Below, piece after piece: positions 14,927 to 23,825 of a stretch of DNA of 31,039 nt; position 1 is the stretch's first letter; each line of letters opens with the position of its first letter. The notes beneath the pieces are model-generated. The model made no database searches, was not told where the DNA came from, and worked only from the letters and a program-made list of their open reading frames with translations. Both the position numbers and the translations under genes were made by a program. The stretch covers positions 1-31,039 of the forward strand of contig JBCCHB010000183.1 of NCBI GenBank assembly GCA_039028975.1, read 5' to 3'. This stretch comes from JAHBNG01 sp039028975 (GTDB lineage: Bacteria; Chloroflexota; Anaerolineae; Caldilineales; Caldilineaceae).

Positions 14927-17878
14927 TTAAATCACGCCAAATCGCTCACCCAGTTGTTCTTTCAGGGGATGGTACTCAAATTGGTTGCATAGTACCCATG
15001 CTTTGTGCCAGCAATTGCGCGCTGCCTCCCGCTCATTCTCTATTTCATGGATTGTTGCGCGGAAATCCAGGTCTAGGATCTGATTCCACTCATTCCGCAG
15101 CTCCTGATTGATCTGGTAGCTTTCGTTGACAGCTTGAATGGCTTGGTCAATCTCGTTGCGATCCAATTCAACCCTACCCAATCGATGTAGCGTTCTCGCC
15201 TTTGTGCGTTTATCACCCATCCTTGTGAGTATCTTGAGCGCTTGCTGGAGATGCTCTACGGCAGTGGCATACTCTCGCTGCAGCCGCATAACCTCCCCAT
15301 AGGTATAGAGAATTACGGGAAGTTCGACCTGATCGTCAATCTGAGCGCAAAAAGCTAATGCCTTCTCACAGTGGCCCTCCGCAATTGCGTATTGTGCCTG
15401 TTTTGTCGCACAATCAGCCAGCAGACCCAGACATTGAATGCAACCCAGATAGTCCTCTTGAGCTAAGTGAATCTCCAGCGCTTTCTCACCTAACTGCTTG
15501 GCTTTCTCGTAGTCACCCTCATAGTAAGGACCGTCGGCTTCGATGTAGTAGGTATGGGCCAGCTTTGCTTGATCATCAATGGAATGGAGTATGGTCCGGC
15601 ACGCTTCTAGCCACACCTGACCCTGGGCAAATTCTTTCTGTTCTACGGCTAACCTTCCTAGATAGTAGAGTGCCTCTGCCTCTTCTTTCGGATCCCCAAT
15701 TTGCCGACAGATGTTTAGGCTGCGTTCGAGTAAAATAGCTGCTTGGGCATCCTTTGCCTGCTCTAAGCTGGCAATCGCTTGCTTACGCAAAAAGTGAGCT
15801 AACGTATGGGACTCTTCCAACTGCGCTGCAGCAACACAAGCTCGACGATATCCATCCTCGGCTTCGGCATAACGTCCCTCTTGCAACCAAATGGTATCCA
15901 AAATCAATGTGTAGTCTAATACCTGACGCCACATTTTTTGTTTGTCGGCCATAGTCATGGCAGCCAAAATATTTTTCCATTCGCTTCGTATAGCCATGCG
16001 ATCTGTTTGATGCCTCTGGGCAAAGGAGAGATAGTAGGATATGTATCGTTTGCGGACATCTCCTGAAGCATCAGTGGTCTCTTCCAATAGGCGGAAGTTT
16101 TGGAGAAGTTGCCTTTGGAATCCAAAGATCTCTTCAAGCTTTTCCTGGGCAAAGTCAGCCAGCAAGCCATGCTGCCGGTAGCGCTTCTCCTCGATTGTGA
16201 GCAATGATAGCACAGCTAAGTTGAAGAGGTAATCTTCTATCTTATAGATATCATCGAGCTGGGCGATGTGCGAGATAGCTGGTGCTGTAAAGGAACGCCC
16301 CTGGAAAAGACCTAGCAGGGCGAAGATACGCTGATGAATTCGGTCCAGAGTATCCCAACTAACGGTGATAGAGGTGCGCACAGCCACATCGCTTACGGAT
16401 AGATTGAGTCGATTTTGAACCTGTTGCAGTTGACGAGCCTGCCGTTGCAATAAATGAGGTCGCGCAACCAGCCGCTGAGCGGCAATTTCGATAGCTAGAG
16501 GCAGGTCTTGAAGCAATTCGCCAATCTCCTCGGCAGCCTTTCTCTCCGAAGCGATTCGCCTCTCTCCCAGAAGGTGGCTCATCAATTGTAAAGTGCTTTG
16601 TCGTTTCAGGGGCTGCAAGGGAAAAATCTGGGCTTGCAAGGCACCAGCCGTATCGTGATCCTGGCTTGTAAGCAAGGTCGCACCGGCTGGATTGTGGGGC
16701 AAAAGGAGCCGCGCGCGGGCTGCGCTGCGCACATCATCGAGTACGAGCAATATTCGTTTGCCATGAACCAAGTTGCGCAAGGCTGCGGCTCGGTTGTCTA
16801 CATCTGTGATGCTGCTGAAATCACGACCCAATGCCTGTGCCCAAGCTCCCAAAATATCGAATGGGTCGCTGTTCCCAACATAGGCCCAAAGTACCCCACC
16901 TGTGAAGAACCCAAACAACGCATGGGCTAGCTTGGCAGCCAACGTGGATTTGCCTATGCCCCCCATACCCACTAAGGCTACAATGCGTGCATCTCCGTCA
17001 CTCTGTAATTGGACCGATAGTTGGTTAACCTCTTCAATTCTGCCGGCAAAATGGGGCGGTGGTTCTGGGGCCTGGAAGGGAGCGAGTATGTCGGTCGAGG
17101 TCTCCTGGCTAGAGGGGTGGATGCGTAGGGAAAGATTAGGACCTATGGTTCCCAGCTCGATCTGTTCTGCCATTTTATGAATTTCGGGGCTGAGATCAAC
17201 CCCCAATTCTTGATTTAGGCGGACATCGCACAGTTCATATAGCTCGAGAGCCTTCACTCGTTGATCCGTCCTCGCCAGCATCTCCATGAGTAACAGGTAT
17301 ACCTCTTCCTGATAGAGGTCTAGATTGAGTAATTGGTAACCCCAATGAACCCCCTGATCGTAGCGTTCTTCCGCCAAGCAGAGGCGAGTCAGCCGTAAGA
17401 GTAAGTGCTCATAGGCTACTTGGAAATTCTGTTGCTCAATGCGCAGCCAATCATCGAAATCGGGCGCATCTGGAAGGGTAAAATCAGCTAACAGACCGCC
17501 TCTATAAAGGGTTACCGCTTCCTCTAACTGGATGAATGTGGCATGGGGATCATCAACTGCACGCTGGAAGAAGGTAACATCTATCCAAAGCTCCCCACTT
17601 TGGTTTAGGGAAGCCTCTGTTCGCGTAGTTGAAATGAGGTGACCCAGGGCAAATTGGTTACCTAGACGGTGCAATTCAACCCGTAGGTTTCGTAAGGCTT
17701 GGGGCGAATCTAAATCGGGCCAGAAGAGAAGCGCTATGGCGCGGCGTGTGTGTGATGTTCCAGTAATGGCAAGATAAGAGATGAGAGCCGAGAGCCGACT
17801 GTAACCTAAAAGCTTCTCTTGCGGTGTGTCATCGATGAGAATTTGGGGGTGACCAAAGAGAGAAATGCGTATGGACAT
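14927..17878 (-). CDS. AfsR/SARP-like regulator: BTAD, NB-ARC and TPR domains
   Basis: The 983-residue protein is built from an N-terminal OmpR-like winged helix (about 1-90, SLFGHPQILIDD...RNLRVELHRLG) and a bacterial transcriptional activation domain (about 100-240, ending LNQELGVDLSPE). A NB-ARC/STAND ATPase follows, with Walker A GMGGIGKST near residue 304, Walker B RILLVLDDV near 375 and a DLPLAIEIAA segment like the plant GLPL motif. At least six C-terminal TPR repeats (about 640-970) complete it. Such proteins activate nearby genes after ligand-driven oligomerisation. It is divergent from the gene at 18059, 180 bp away, a possible target. Its TAA lies in the right copy of the 8-bp duplication at 14925-14932. 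Confidence 0.9.
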   Translation of the reverse strand: MSIRISLFGHPQILIDDTPQEKLLGYSRLSALISYLAITGTSHTRRAIALLFWPDLDSPQALRNLRVELHRLGNQFALGHLISTTRTEASLNQSGELWIDVTFFQRAVDDPHATFIQLEEAVTLYRGGLLADFTLPDAPDFDDWLRIEQQNFQVAYEHLLLRLTRLCLAEERYDQGVHWGYQLLNLDLYQEEVYLLLMEMLARTDQRVKALELYELCDVRLNQELGVDLSPEIHKMAEQIELGTIGPNLSLRIHPSSQETSTDILAPFQAPEPPPHFAGRIEEVNQLSVQLQSDGDARIVALVGMGGIGKSTLAAKLAHALFGFFTGGVLWAYVGNSDPFDILGAWAQALGRDFSSITDVDNRAAALRNLVHGKRILLVLDDVRSAARARLLLPHNPAGATLLTSQDHDTAGALQAQIFPLQPLKRQSTLQLMSHLLGERRIASERKAAEEIGELLQDLPLAIEIAAQRLVARPHLLQRQARQLQQVQNRLNLSVSDVAVRTSITVSWDTLDRIHQRIFALLGLFQGRSFTAPAISHIAQLDDIYKIEDYLFNLAVLSLLTIEEKRYRQHGLLADFAQEKLEEIFGFQRQLLQNFRLLEETTDASGDVRKRYISYYLSFAQRHQTDRMAIRSEWKNILAAMTMADKQKMWRQVLDYTLILDTIWLQEGRYAEAEDGYRRACVAAAQLEESHTLAHFLRKQAIASLEQAKDAQAAILLERSLNICRQIGDPKEEAEALYYLGRLAVEQKEFAQGQVWLEACRTILHSIDDQAKLAHTYYIEADGPYYEGDYEKAKQLGEKALEIHLAQEDYLGCIQCLGLLADCATKQAQYAIAEGHCEKALAFCAQIDDQVELPVILYTYGEVMRLQREYATAVEHLQQALKILTRMGDKRTKARTLHRLGRVELDRNEIDQAIQAVNESYQINQELRNEWNQILDLDFRATIHEIENEREAARNCWHKAWVLCNQFEYHPLKEQLGERFGVI

Positions 17879-18058
17879 GAGTACCTATAGATAGCGTAAT
17901 CCTCTAGATAGCATCGTTTTCTAGATGGCATAGTCTTCGTTCAACGATCATTTAACGCAGGCTTATTATACTTTCAACATCGGCTGAATTAAAAACCAGA
18001 GATCAGCGATTTCTGCCCCAATTGTTGATGAGAACGGATCATAGAGGACTTTTGCGTT

Positions 18059-19267
18059 ATGAGCGCAGTAGAGAATAGTACGATAGACCATAATGATCAA
18101 GACTATAACAAAACTGACCGCAGCATAGTGGATTACGAGCGCATAGAGGCAACGTCTGCTGACGCTCCCGTCGTTCAAATGAAAGGCGAAACGTTCCCCA
18201 TTCGTAACCATCATTGGGCTTCGATTCCGGTACGATTTCAGGGCCGACAGCTTCTAACCGCACTCCAGACCTTGGAGAATACCATGTACTTGGTAAGCTG
18301 GCGCGTTGATGCGAACGGCCAAATTATCCGAACGGGCGAAAGTACGGAGAAGATCAGCTGTGACTCCCCAGTCCAGATTGCTTGTGGTGAACGGTTTGTG
18401 ACGGCTCACTCTTACCAAGGACAATTGTACTTAAATAGCTGGCATGTCAGCACGACCGGTGCAATCAGCTTGGCGGGCCAAAATGAAGACAAACCGAATG
18501 TCTTTGGCTCAATTCGGCTAGCCCAAATGGGGAAATTGCTTTTGGTAATGAATTGGCATCCCGGCAAGAATGAGGCGAATCTCTCGATTTGGCAACATCA
18601 AGCAGATGGGCGGTTGTGCCTTACATATCTGGTGACTTACGATTCATGGGAAACCGAAGCGACCCTAACAAAAACACCTTTGTTGCTTCAACTTGATCAA
18701 GAGCGCTTTCTCACTATCACAACAGCCACCAATTATGGTCAATTCGATGCTGAACACCCAATCAGCACCCAATGCCGGATCCAGCTTTGGCGGATAACAG
18801 GCCCTAGGACCATTGTCGCCGTAGGCATAGAAACGATTCTCCAGGATATTCGCCCTCAACAGGCGCTCAGGGGGTGCGACCAGGAGCAGATCATCTTGTA
18901 TGCTGAATCCAGTGGCGGTTCGGCCGACAAATCGGCCCGATTGGTATGGTTACAGGTAGAGGACGATGGCTCAATCAGGGTATTGAGTCAATATCCGCTC
19001 AAATCAAAAACCGTCAGCCAGGGCGGGGTTTGTGCCTGGCCTCAAGGCGTGCTCTCTGCCGTGTTAGATGAAAATAGCCTCTACCAGTTGATCCGTTGGC
19101 AGGTACCCGAGCCACAATCTATGGTTCCCGCTGGGGATACCGGTGCTCAGCTCAAGAACATCAAAGCAATAACCCTCTGTTCAGAGCAGCTAGAAGGCAC
19201 AGCCCCATTTGTCACCGCAGTACACACACATGATGATGAATTAAAGCTGATTTCCTGGCATTGCTAA
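18059..19267 (+). CDS. Uncharacterised repeat protein, probably a beta-propeller
   Basis: The 402-residue product has no signal peptide or membrane segment. After a polar 40-residue N-terminus it consists of about seven degenerate units of roughly 50 residues with the pattern LxxWxVxxxGxI (for example MYLVSWRVDANGQI, LYLNSWHVSTTGAI, LSIWQHQADGRL, RIQLWRITGPRT, ARLVWLQVEDDGSI), ending in LKLISWHC. This periodicity suggests a beta-propeller. I cannot place it in a named family. It is transcribed divergently from the BTAD/NB-ARC regulator, which makes regulation by that protein plausible but unproven. The ATG at 18059 has no clear Shine-Dalgarno sequence. Confidence 0.65.
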   Translation: MSAVENSTIDHNDQDYNKTDRSIVDYERIEATSADAPVVQMKGETFPIRNHHWASIPVRFQGRQLLTALQTLENTMYLVSWRVDANGQIIRTGESTEKISCDSPVQIACGERFVTAHSYQGQLYLNSWHVSTTGAISLAGQNEDKPNVFGSIRLAQMGKLLLVMNWHPGKNEANLSIWQHQADGRLCLTYLVTYDSWETEATLTKTPLLLQLDQERFLTITTATNYGQFDAEHPISTQCRIQLWRITGPRTIVAVGIETILQDIRPQQALRGCDQEQIILYAESSGGSADKSARLVWLQVEDDGSIRVLSQYPLKSKTVSQGGVCAWPQGVLSAVLDENSLYQLIRWQVPEPQSMVPAGDTGAQLKNIKAITLCSEQLEGTAPFVTAVHTHDDELKLISWHC

Positions 19268-19318
19268 CCCTATAAGGCCATTCCATAAAATGAATGTACT
19301 CATTCACCCCCCCGTAGG

Positions 19319-19359
19319 CTGAGCTTGTCGAAGCTGGGTTTCCCCTTCGACAAACTCAG
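19319..19359. repeat. Intergenic palindromic repeat of the TTGTCGAAG type
   Basis: CTGAGCTTGTCGAAG and CTTCGACAAACTCAG form a 15-bp inverted repeat with one mismatch and a 11-nt loop. Palindromes with this core are very common between genes in many bacterial phyla. Confidence 0.75.
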
Positions 19360-19431
19360 GGGACGTGAACGGTTATCCGAGGAGGTAGCATTCTCTAATG
19401 CGGCTTGGTCCCAAGAGATCCGGCGTGATAG

Positions 19432-19595
19432 ATTACACGCAGTAGGAATTCTCAGAGTGAAAGTGTAAAAGCTGCTCAAAAAGACGCAGTAGAGGCTGAA
19501 GGGTCTCTCTAGACTGGCTGGAGCCGTTCCCAAATGCTCAGAAGCCTGAGAGAATTTCCGCCCACGACGTCTTTTTTGGCCCTACTGCGTGTAAT
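19432..19595. repeat. 164-bp segment bounded by perfect 15-bp inverted repeats
   Basis: ATTACACGCAGTAGG (19432-19446) is repeated inverted at 19581-19595. The interior contains GACGCAGTAG and a CTCAG-AAGC-CTGAG hairpin (19537-19550) but no gene. I find no clear target duplication, so it could be an old non-autonomous element or a structured RNA. Confidence 0.55.
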
Positions 19596-19663
19596 AGAGA
19601 ACGCCTACTCCGCGTATACCTATTTTTGCGGATTGGCCTAATCAAATCAGAAAAACGAAAAGA

Positions 19664-19680
19664 CGATGGGGTCCCCATCG
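19664..19680. terminator. Candidate bidirectional terminator hairpin
   Basis: CGATGGGG-T-CCCCATCG is a perfect 8-bp palindrome, preceded by AAAAACGAAAAGA and followed by CCTCTCTC. The A-rich side would give a partial U-run for minus-strand transcripts coming from the gene at 19865. Confidence 0.4.
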
Positions 19681-19712
19681 CCTCTCTCATCCGTCGTCAT
19701 CTTGTATGCCCT

Positions 19713-19750
19713 GACAAAACACAATTTGCCTAAGGCATCTTGTGTTTGTC
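19713..19750. terminator. Long nested hairpin
   Basis: GACAAAACACAA pairs with TTGTGTTTGTC around an inner TGCC-TAA-GGCA stem. It lies 115 bp beyond the stop of the minus-strand gene at 19865 and may stabilise or end that transcript. No T-run is present. Confidence 0.35.
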
Positions 19751-19864
19751 CGTTCCATAAGCAAAGTATAGCACGGGGTGTGCCGCTCTGGACGTTACAG
19801 AACCAGCACGCTGACCTTACGAAATGTTAAGGTTAGCGAAGTACAGTTTGACATACGTGATTGC

Positions 19865-21070
19865 TTAACTACCCACGTTCTTACAATCATATATTTGGCA
19901 ATCCTCGCGTTCCAATGCCTCTGGGCGCAACTTCAAGCCGATTCCTGCTCGTGTGGGCGCGTTCATCCGACCTTCTTTCACGACAAAGGCGTGGTCAACC
20001 AGATCCAGATAGTAGCCAAGGGTGTATGAGCGCACAATTTCCTGCATCCACGTATTGGTACAGTGGACAGCCAAATGGAGCGCAGCAGCCAGGGTCACGG
20101 GTCCAGTACAGTCGTGAAAGATGACGCCCATATTGTGAACTTCCGCCAGATTCGCAATTTTGCGGGCCTCTGTAATGCCACCGACCCAAGTCACGTCGGT
20201 CATCACCACATCACATGCATCCGCCGCCAGCATCTCCTGGACGGCATACCGATTCATCAGCAGTTCACTGGTACAGATAGGCGTCCGCGTCGATTCTCGC
20301 AGCTTGGCTAAGGTCTGTGGGTTATCCGGCTTCATTAGATCTTCAAGCAAAGTAGGTTTGTACGGTTCCAACGCTTCTGCAATGCGGCGAGCCGGTTGAA
20401 GCGCCCAATAGCCATGCCCCTCCAAGATCACGTCCATCTCCAACCCTACGGCATCCCGAATCTGCTTCCACGGCCGGAGCCCTTCATCCACCTCCTTCCA
20501 CGAGATGGTCTGGCCTCGATTAGTCAGCGCAAATTGATCAAATGGCCAGATCTTCATGGCACGAATGTCCATCTCCAAAAGAGATTTGGCCAACGTACCT
20601 GCATCTTCATGCCAAGCTTCGTAATCGCGATACTGGCTGGCAATTGGTCTATTCTCAGTCCGGGCAACGCCAGGTGTTCCTTGCGCATATCCAGCAGAGG
20701 CACAGGTATTGTAAACGGGAACGCCTTCTGGGTGGCTGGTCCCACCCAGTAACTGCCATATTGGTTGGCCAACATGTTGTCCTAAAATGTCCCACAACGC
20801 TACATCCACTGCGGCCAACGCCCGCATCTCCACACCTTTATTGCCATAGACGTGGGAACCATCATATGCCTGCCGCCAGAATCCCTCGATTTGAAGAGGA
20901 TCGCTTTGGCGTAACATAGGCGCCAGTACCTCCTCGACGTAGGCGGTTACGGTGCGAGGTGTATAGTATGTTTCACCCAGGCCCACGTGGCCACTGTCCG
21001 TCTCTACCTCTAGAAAGGTGATGTTGGGAAATGTTGCAAAATGGATAGTGCGAATATTGGAAATTTTCAT
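19865..21070 (-). CDS. Enolase-superfamily sugar-acid dehydratase (mandelate racemase/muconate lactonising family)
   Basis: The 401-residue protein has the capping domain (residues 1-125, LEVETDSGHVGLGETY, ALAAVDVALWDILGQ) and a TIM-barrel with the expected metal ligands and acid/base residues: KIWPFD (about 172-177), VILEGHGYW (about 213-221), LLEDLMKP (about 241-248), CTSELL (about 265-270) and IFHDCTGP (about 316-323). Related enzymes dehydrate aldonic acids such as galactonate or mannonate. The specificity here is not decided by sequence. AGGAG precedes the ATG at 21070. Its neighbours (oligogalacturonate lyase, hydroxyacid dehydrogenase, fucosidase) support a role in breaking down pectin- or fucose-derived sugar acids. 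Confidence 0.9.
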   Translation of the reverse strand: MKISNIRTIHFATFPNITFLEVETDSGHVGLGETYYTPRTVTAYVEEVLAPMLRQSDPLQIEGFWRQAYDGSHVYGNKGVEMRALAAVDVALWDILGQHVGQPIWQLLGGTSHPEGVPVYNTCASAGYAQGTPGVARTENRPIASQYRDYEAWHEDAGTLAKSLLEMDIRAMKIWPFDQFALTNRGQTISWKEVDEGLRPWKQIRDAVGLEMDVILEGHGYWALQPARRIAEALEPYKPTLLEDLMKPDNPQTLAKLRESTRTPICTSELLMNRYAVQEMLAADACDVVMTDVTWVGGITEARKIANLAEVHNMGVIFHDCTGPVTLAAALHLAVHCTNTWMQEIVRSYTLGYYLDLVDHAFVVKEGRMNAPTRAGIGLKLRPEALEREDCQIYDCKNVGS

Positions 21071-21113
21071 GATTTGCTCCTGTACCTTCTTTTCTAAACA
21101 ACAGAATCTTGCA

Positions 21114-21169
21114 GAATGGTGAATGGTGAATTGGGAATAGTGAATTACGAATGGTGAATGGTGAATGAG
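21114..21169. repeat. Eight tandem heptanucleotide repeats (GAATNNN)
   Basis: The units are GAATGGT, GAATGGT, GAATTGG, GAATAGT, GAATTAC, GAATGGT, GAATGGT and GAATGAG without gaps. They begin 43 bp upstream of the ATG of the dehydratase gene. Short tandem heptamers of this kind resemble the STRR sequences of filamentous cyanobacteria. Confidence 0.8.
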
Positions 21170-21618
21170 GGCGGTACTTTAGTTTGAGCAGAAATTGTCA
21201 GCCAAGTTATTGTCCGGTTTTCATATTCGTCTTCTAAGGGTAAAATAAGTAAGGGTTCGATATGGATTCCAAGGATCTGAAAGGTTTCAACGAAAGAGTT
21301 GCCCCGAATAATTAATTTGTGGATGGCAGAATTTGTGTTTGTGAAGCAGTCGCTTGCGACCATGATGAATGAAATGGACTTGGACGTTCGAGTTTGTTCT
21401 ACAAAATAAGAAGGCTCCACCAACCGAATTATTAACCATTCAGCAACTCACAAATTCACAACTTAATTATTCTTAAGTAGATCCTTAAAACCTATCAACA
21501 GCCTGAAGAGTTCTGTCCTCTCTACTCAGAATGCCCCAGAGTGGATTAGACAAGAATCGGGACAGGACTTTTCTGGCGAAGTATACCACCTTCCCTATAC
21601 TGTACAAAGGAGACCTAA
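21170..21618. other. Gene-free stretch between divergent genes
   Basis: I see no supported gene. A 92-codon minus-strand frame (21145-21423) starts at TTG without a ribosome-binding site and overlaps the heptamer repeats. CTATACTGT at about 21594-21602 could be the -10 region for the gene at 21619. Confidence 0.5.
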
Positions 21619-22011
21619 ATGGTTGAAATACCCAAATCCCACGCTGATATCCTCGATTCTACGGCCCTAGCCCATGTCGGTACAGTCAACCCCGATGGGT
21701 CACCCCAGGTAACGCCTATCTGGTTCAACCATGCAGATGGCCACATCCTCATCAACAGTGCCGAAGGCCGTAAGAAAGATCGCAACATGCGTGCCCGCCC
21801 CGAGGTGGGCCTTAGCATCGTAGACCCTAATAATGCTTATCGATATTTGGGTATTCAAGGCACAGTGGTAGAGATTACGGCTGAGGGTGGCGAGGCCCAT
21901 ATCCATGAGCTAGCTCACAAATACATGGGCCGAGACTATCCTAATATCAATGCCAACGAAACCCGGGTGATCTACAAAATTGAGCCTACCCGGGTTTGGA
22001 CGATGGGTTGA
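21619..22011 (+). CDS. PNPOx-fold (F420- or FMN-dependent) oxidoreductase
   Basis: The 130-residue protein has the compact split-barrel layout of the PPOX-class F420-dependent enzymes: AHVGTVNPDGSPQVTPIWF (about 17-35), HILINSAEGRKKDRNMRARP (about 41-60, the cofactor phosphate-binding segment), VGLSIVDPNNAYRYLGIQGTV and a C-terminal VIYKIEPTRVWTMG. Family members bind F420, FMN or haem; the residue pattern favours F420 or FMN but does not settle it. AAAGGAG lies 7 nt before the ATG. It is followed 29 nt later by the oligogalacturonate lyase gene and is probably in the same transcript. Confidence 0.85.
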   Translation: MVEIPKSHADILDSTALAHVGTVNPDGSPQVTPIWFNHADGHILINSAEGRKKDRNMRARPEVGLSIVDPNNAYRYLGIQGTVVEITAEGGEAHIHELAHKYMGRDYPNINANETRVIYKIEPTRVWTMG

Positions 22012-22040
22012 GCCACTACGACCAAACCTAAGGAGAACTG

Positions 22041-23186
22041 ATGACCAAAGGAGAACGATTTCCAGCCGAAAGGAAGACCTTTACAGATCCCATCAGCGGC
22101 GTAACCGTTGAGCAGCTAACCAACTACCGAGGGCATAGCCACCACTTCTATTTCACCAACCCAGGCTGGTATGATCAAAATCAGAAGCTCCTCTTCTCTT
22201 CTGATCGCAACAATCGAACCAACCTGTACAGCCTGGAACTGTCCCGTGGCGAGATTACCCAGTTAACGGACCTAGAGCCAATTCCCTTGCCTCGAGAGGT
22301 TGAGTTCTTGCGTGCCTGCGTAAGTGCCGACAATAACGAAGCCTACTTTTTGCATGACCTTTCCATGACTGCCTTGGATTTGACCACGTTAGAGCAGCGT
22401 GAACTTTATCAAATGCCTACGGGGTGGGATGTTTCCATGGTGAATGTGACTGCGGATGGTCGATATGTCTGCTCTAGCATCTCTGAAGATATGTCGGATA
22501 AGTTTCCAGTGGATCTCCTACGAGGCTATGTGGGCTTTCGAGAAACGTGGGAGGCCAAACCGAAGAGTCACGTCATGCGCATTGCGGTAGACGGCAGTGG
22601 GGCCGAATCTATGTGGGAAGAGAACTATTGGATTGGCCACGTCAATACCTCTCCCACCCAGCCTCACCTGCTGACCTTCTGCCATGAAGGTCCGTGGAAC
22701 TTGGTCGATAACCGCATATGGGGGCTGAATATGAGCACACGAGAGGTCTGGCAGATTCGCCCAAGGGAAGAAGAGGGCGAAACCGTTGGCCATGAGTATT
22801 GGCACGAAGATGGTGTCCATATCTCTTACCACGGCCATAAACCTAGTGGATACAAGTTTTTTGGCAAGTGCCGCTTTGATGGAACAGAGATAGAAGAGTA
22901 CGATTTTCCCCATCAGACAGGCCACATCCACTCCAATGGCTTTGATCTAATTGTAGGGGATGGGGGAAAAGAGGTTCGCTTGTGGCAGTGGAATGGTAGT
23001 GGCTTCGATGGGCCACGAGCACTCTGCCAGCACCGTAGTTCAATGCACATCCAGCAGACCCACGTTCATCCTCGCTTCAGCCCAGATGGAAGCTATGTAG
23101 TCTTCACCAGCGATGTCTCTGGATACGGCAATGTCTATCGTGTAGGAGTGCCAGAATTTGAGTCGTTGCCGCTGATTGAAGAGTAG
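22041..23186 (+). CDS. ogl: Oligogalacturonate lyase (polysaccharide lyase family 22)
   Basis: The 381-residue protein is a seven-bladed propeller enzyme that cleaves unsaturated oligogalacturonides by beta-elimination in the cytoplasm, the last depolymerising step of pectin breakdown. The N-terminus (DPISGVTVEQLTNYRGHSHHFYFTNPGW) and the metal-site motif QQTHVHPRFSPDG match PL22 lyases; Gln338, His341 and His343 correspond in spacing to the Mn ligands of the Yersinia enzyme, and HEYWHEDG (251-258) probably adds another. There is no signal peptide, as expected. AAGGAG precedes the ATG. Product acids would feed dehydratase and dehydrogenase enzymes such as the neighbours here. Confidence 0.9.
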   Translation: MTKGERFPAERKTFTDPISGVTVEQLTNYRGHSHHFYFTNPGWYDQNQKLLFSSDRNNRTNLYSLELSRGEITQLTDLEPIPLPREVEFLRACVSADNNEAYFLHDLSMTALDLTTLEQRELYQMPTGWDVSMVNVTADGRYVCSSISEDMSDKFPVDLLRGYVGFRETWEAKPKSHVMRIAVDGSGAESMWEENYWIGHVNTSPTQPHLLTFCHEGPWNLVDNRIWGLNMSTREVWQIRPREEEGETVGHEYWHEDGVHISYHGHKPSGYKFFGKCRFDGTEIEEYDFPHQTGHIHSNGFDLIVGDGGKEVRLWQWNGSGFDGPRALCQHRSSMHIQQTHVHPRFSPDGSYVVFTSDVSGYGNVYRVGVPEFESLPLIEE

Positions 23187-23188
23187 AG

Positions 23189-23455
23189 TCACTCATAATG
23201 GTAACGACACGAGATAATTGTAATGTACTCATCATCAACGGCATAAACCAATCGATTTGTGTCATCGATACGGCGTGACCAGAACCCTGTCAAGTCATGT
23301 TTAAGAGCTTCTGGTTTGCCAATTCCCTCAATGGGTGAACGAATCATATCGGTGATTAGGCGGTTGATCCGTCTCAGGGTCTTCTTATCCTGAGTCTGCC
23401 AGTACAGATAATCGGACCAGGATTCATCGGTCCAAGCCAACTTTCTACTCATCAA
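23189..23455 (-). CDS. yoeB: YoeB-family mRNA interferase toxin
   Basis: The 88-residue product matches Escherichia coli YoeB over its whole length: SWSDYLYWQTQDKKTLRRIN, GIGKPEALKHDLTGFWSRRI, NRLVYAV and CRYHYE. Glu49, Arg68 and His86 correspond to the catalytic Glu46, Arg65 and His83. YoeB cleaves mRNA at the ribosomal A site. The start codon pair ATGATG overlaps the end of the antitoxin gene, the usual coupling. The stop lies only 2 nt from the stop of the convergent oligogalacturonate lyase gene. The pair probably maintains itself in the chromosome or came with an earlier mobile element. Confidence 0.95.
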   Translation of the reverse strand: MMSRKLAWTDESWSDYLYWQTQDKKTLRRINRLITDMIRSPIEGIGKPEALKHDLTGFWSRRIDDTNRLVYAVDDEYITIISCRYHYE

Positions 23456-23699
23456 GGAGCGCTCTTTCAGTTACTGCTCCAGAACGATATTGTTCGATTG
23501 AACGAGCTAAATGAGCTGCATTTTCAGGTGACTTTAACAGATAAACTGTTTCCATCAAGCTATTGTAATAGTCTAGGGACATGACAACAGCGTCTTTTGC
23601 ATCCCGACGAGTAATGATTGTGCAGATGGCGTCATTGACGACCTGATCAAGGACTTGTTTTAAACTATTACGAGCTTCGGTAAATGAAACTATATTCAT
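23445..23699 (-). CDS. yefM: YefM-family antitoxin
   Basis: The 84-residue product begins MNIVSFTEARNSLKQVLDQV, the Phd/YefM DNA-binding N-terminus, and continues IITRRDAKDAVVMSLDYYNSLMET, the conserved dimer core, with a disordered C-terminus that would neutralise YoeB. The ATG at 23699 is chosen because AAGGA lies 7 nt upstream and the family starts here; an upstream ATG at 23747 would add 16 residues without a ribosome-binding site. The gene overlaps yoeB by 11 nt. The promoter and operator are visible about 80-125 bp upstream, so autoregulation is very likely. Confidence 0.95.
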   Translation of the reverse strand: MNIVSFTEARNSLKQVLDQVVNDAICTIITRRDAKDAVVMSLDYYNSLMETVYLLKSPENAAHLARSIEQYRSGAVTERALLDE

Positions 23700-23778
23700 A
23701 AATTTATCCTTATACTCAGCATCCTTTGAGACTTGATGTTTGCTCATATTTTAGAGCATGTATAGCACAAACAAGTTC

Positions 23779-23825
23779 ATTATATCAATAAAGCTAGACA
23801 TGTACAATAAGTTGTACATTTCTAG
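23779..23825 (-). promoter_or_regulatory. yefM-yoeB promoter with TGTACA operator
   Basis: On the minus strand TTGTAC (23807-23802) and TATAAT (23784-23779) are separated by 17 bp, a near-consensus promoter. The -35 box is part of the inverted repeat CTAGACATGTACAA / TTGTACATTTCTAG (23794-23807 and 23812-23825, one mismatch), which holds two TGTACA cores, the known recognition hexamer of YefM. Confidence 0.8.

Larger units (their letters stand above)
19268..19864. other. 597-bp gene-free stretch between convergent genes, rich in inverted repeats
   Basis: No convincing gene is present. It holds a TTGTCGAAG-type palindromic repeat (19319-19359), a pair of perfect 15-bp inverted repeats 134 bp apart (19432-19595), and three further hairpins (19664-19680, 19713-19750, 19810-19837). 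Confidence 0.7.

Noticed and set aside
21145..21423. 92-codon minus-strand open frame
   Set aside because: It starts at TTG with no ribosome-binding site, overlaps the heptamer repeats, and its product has no recognisable pattern.
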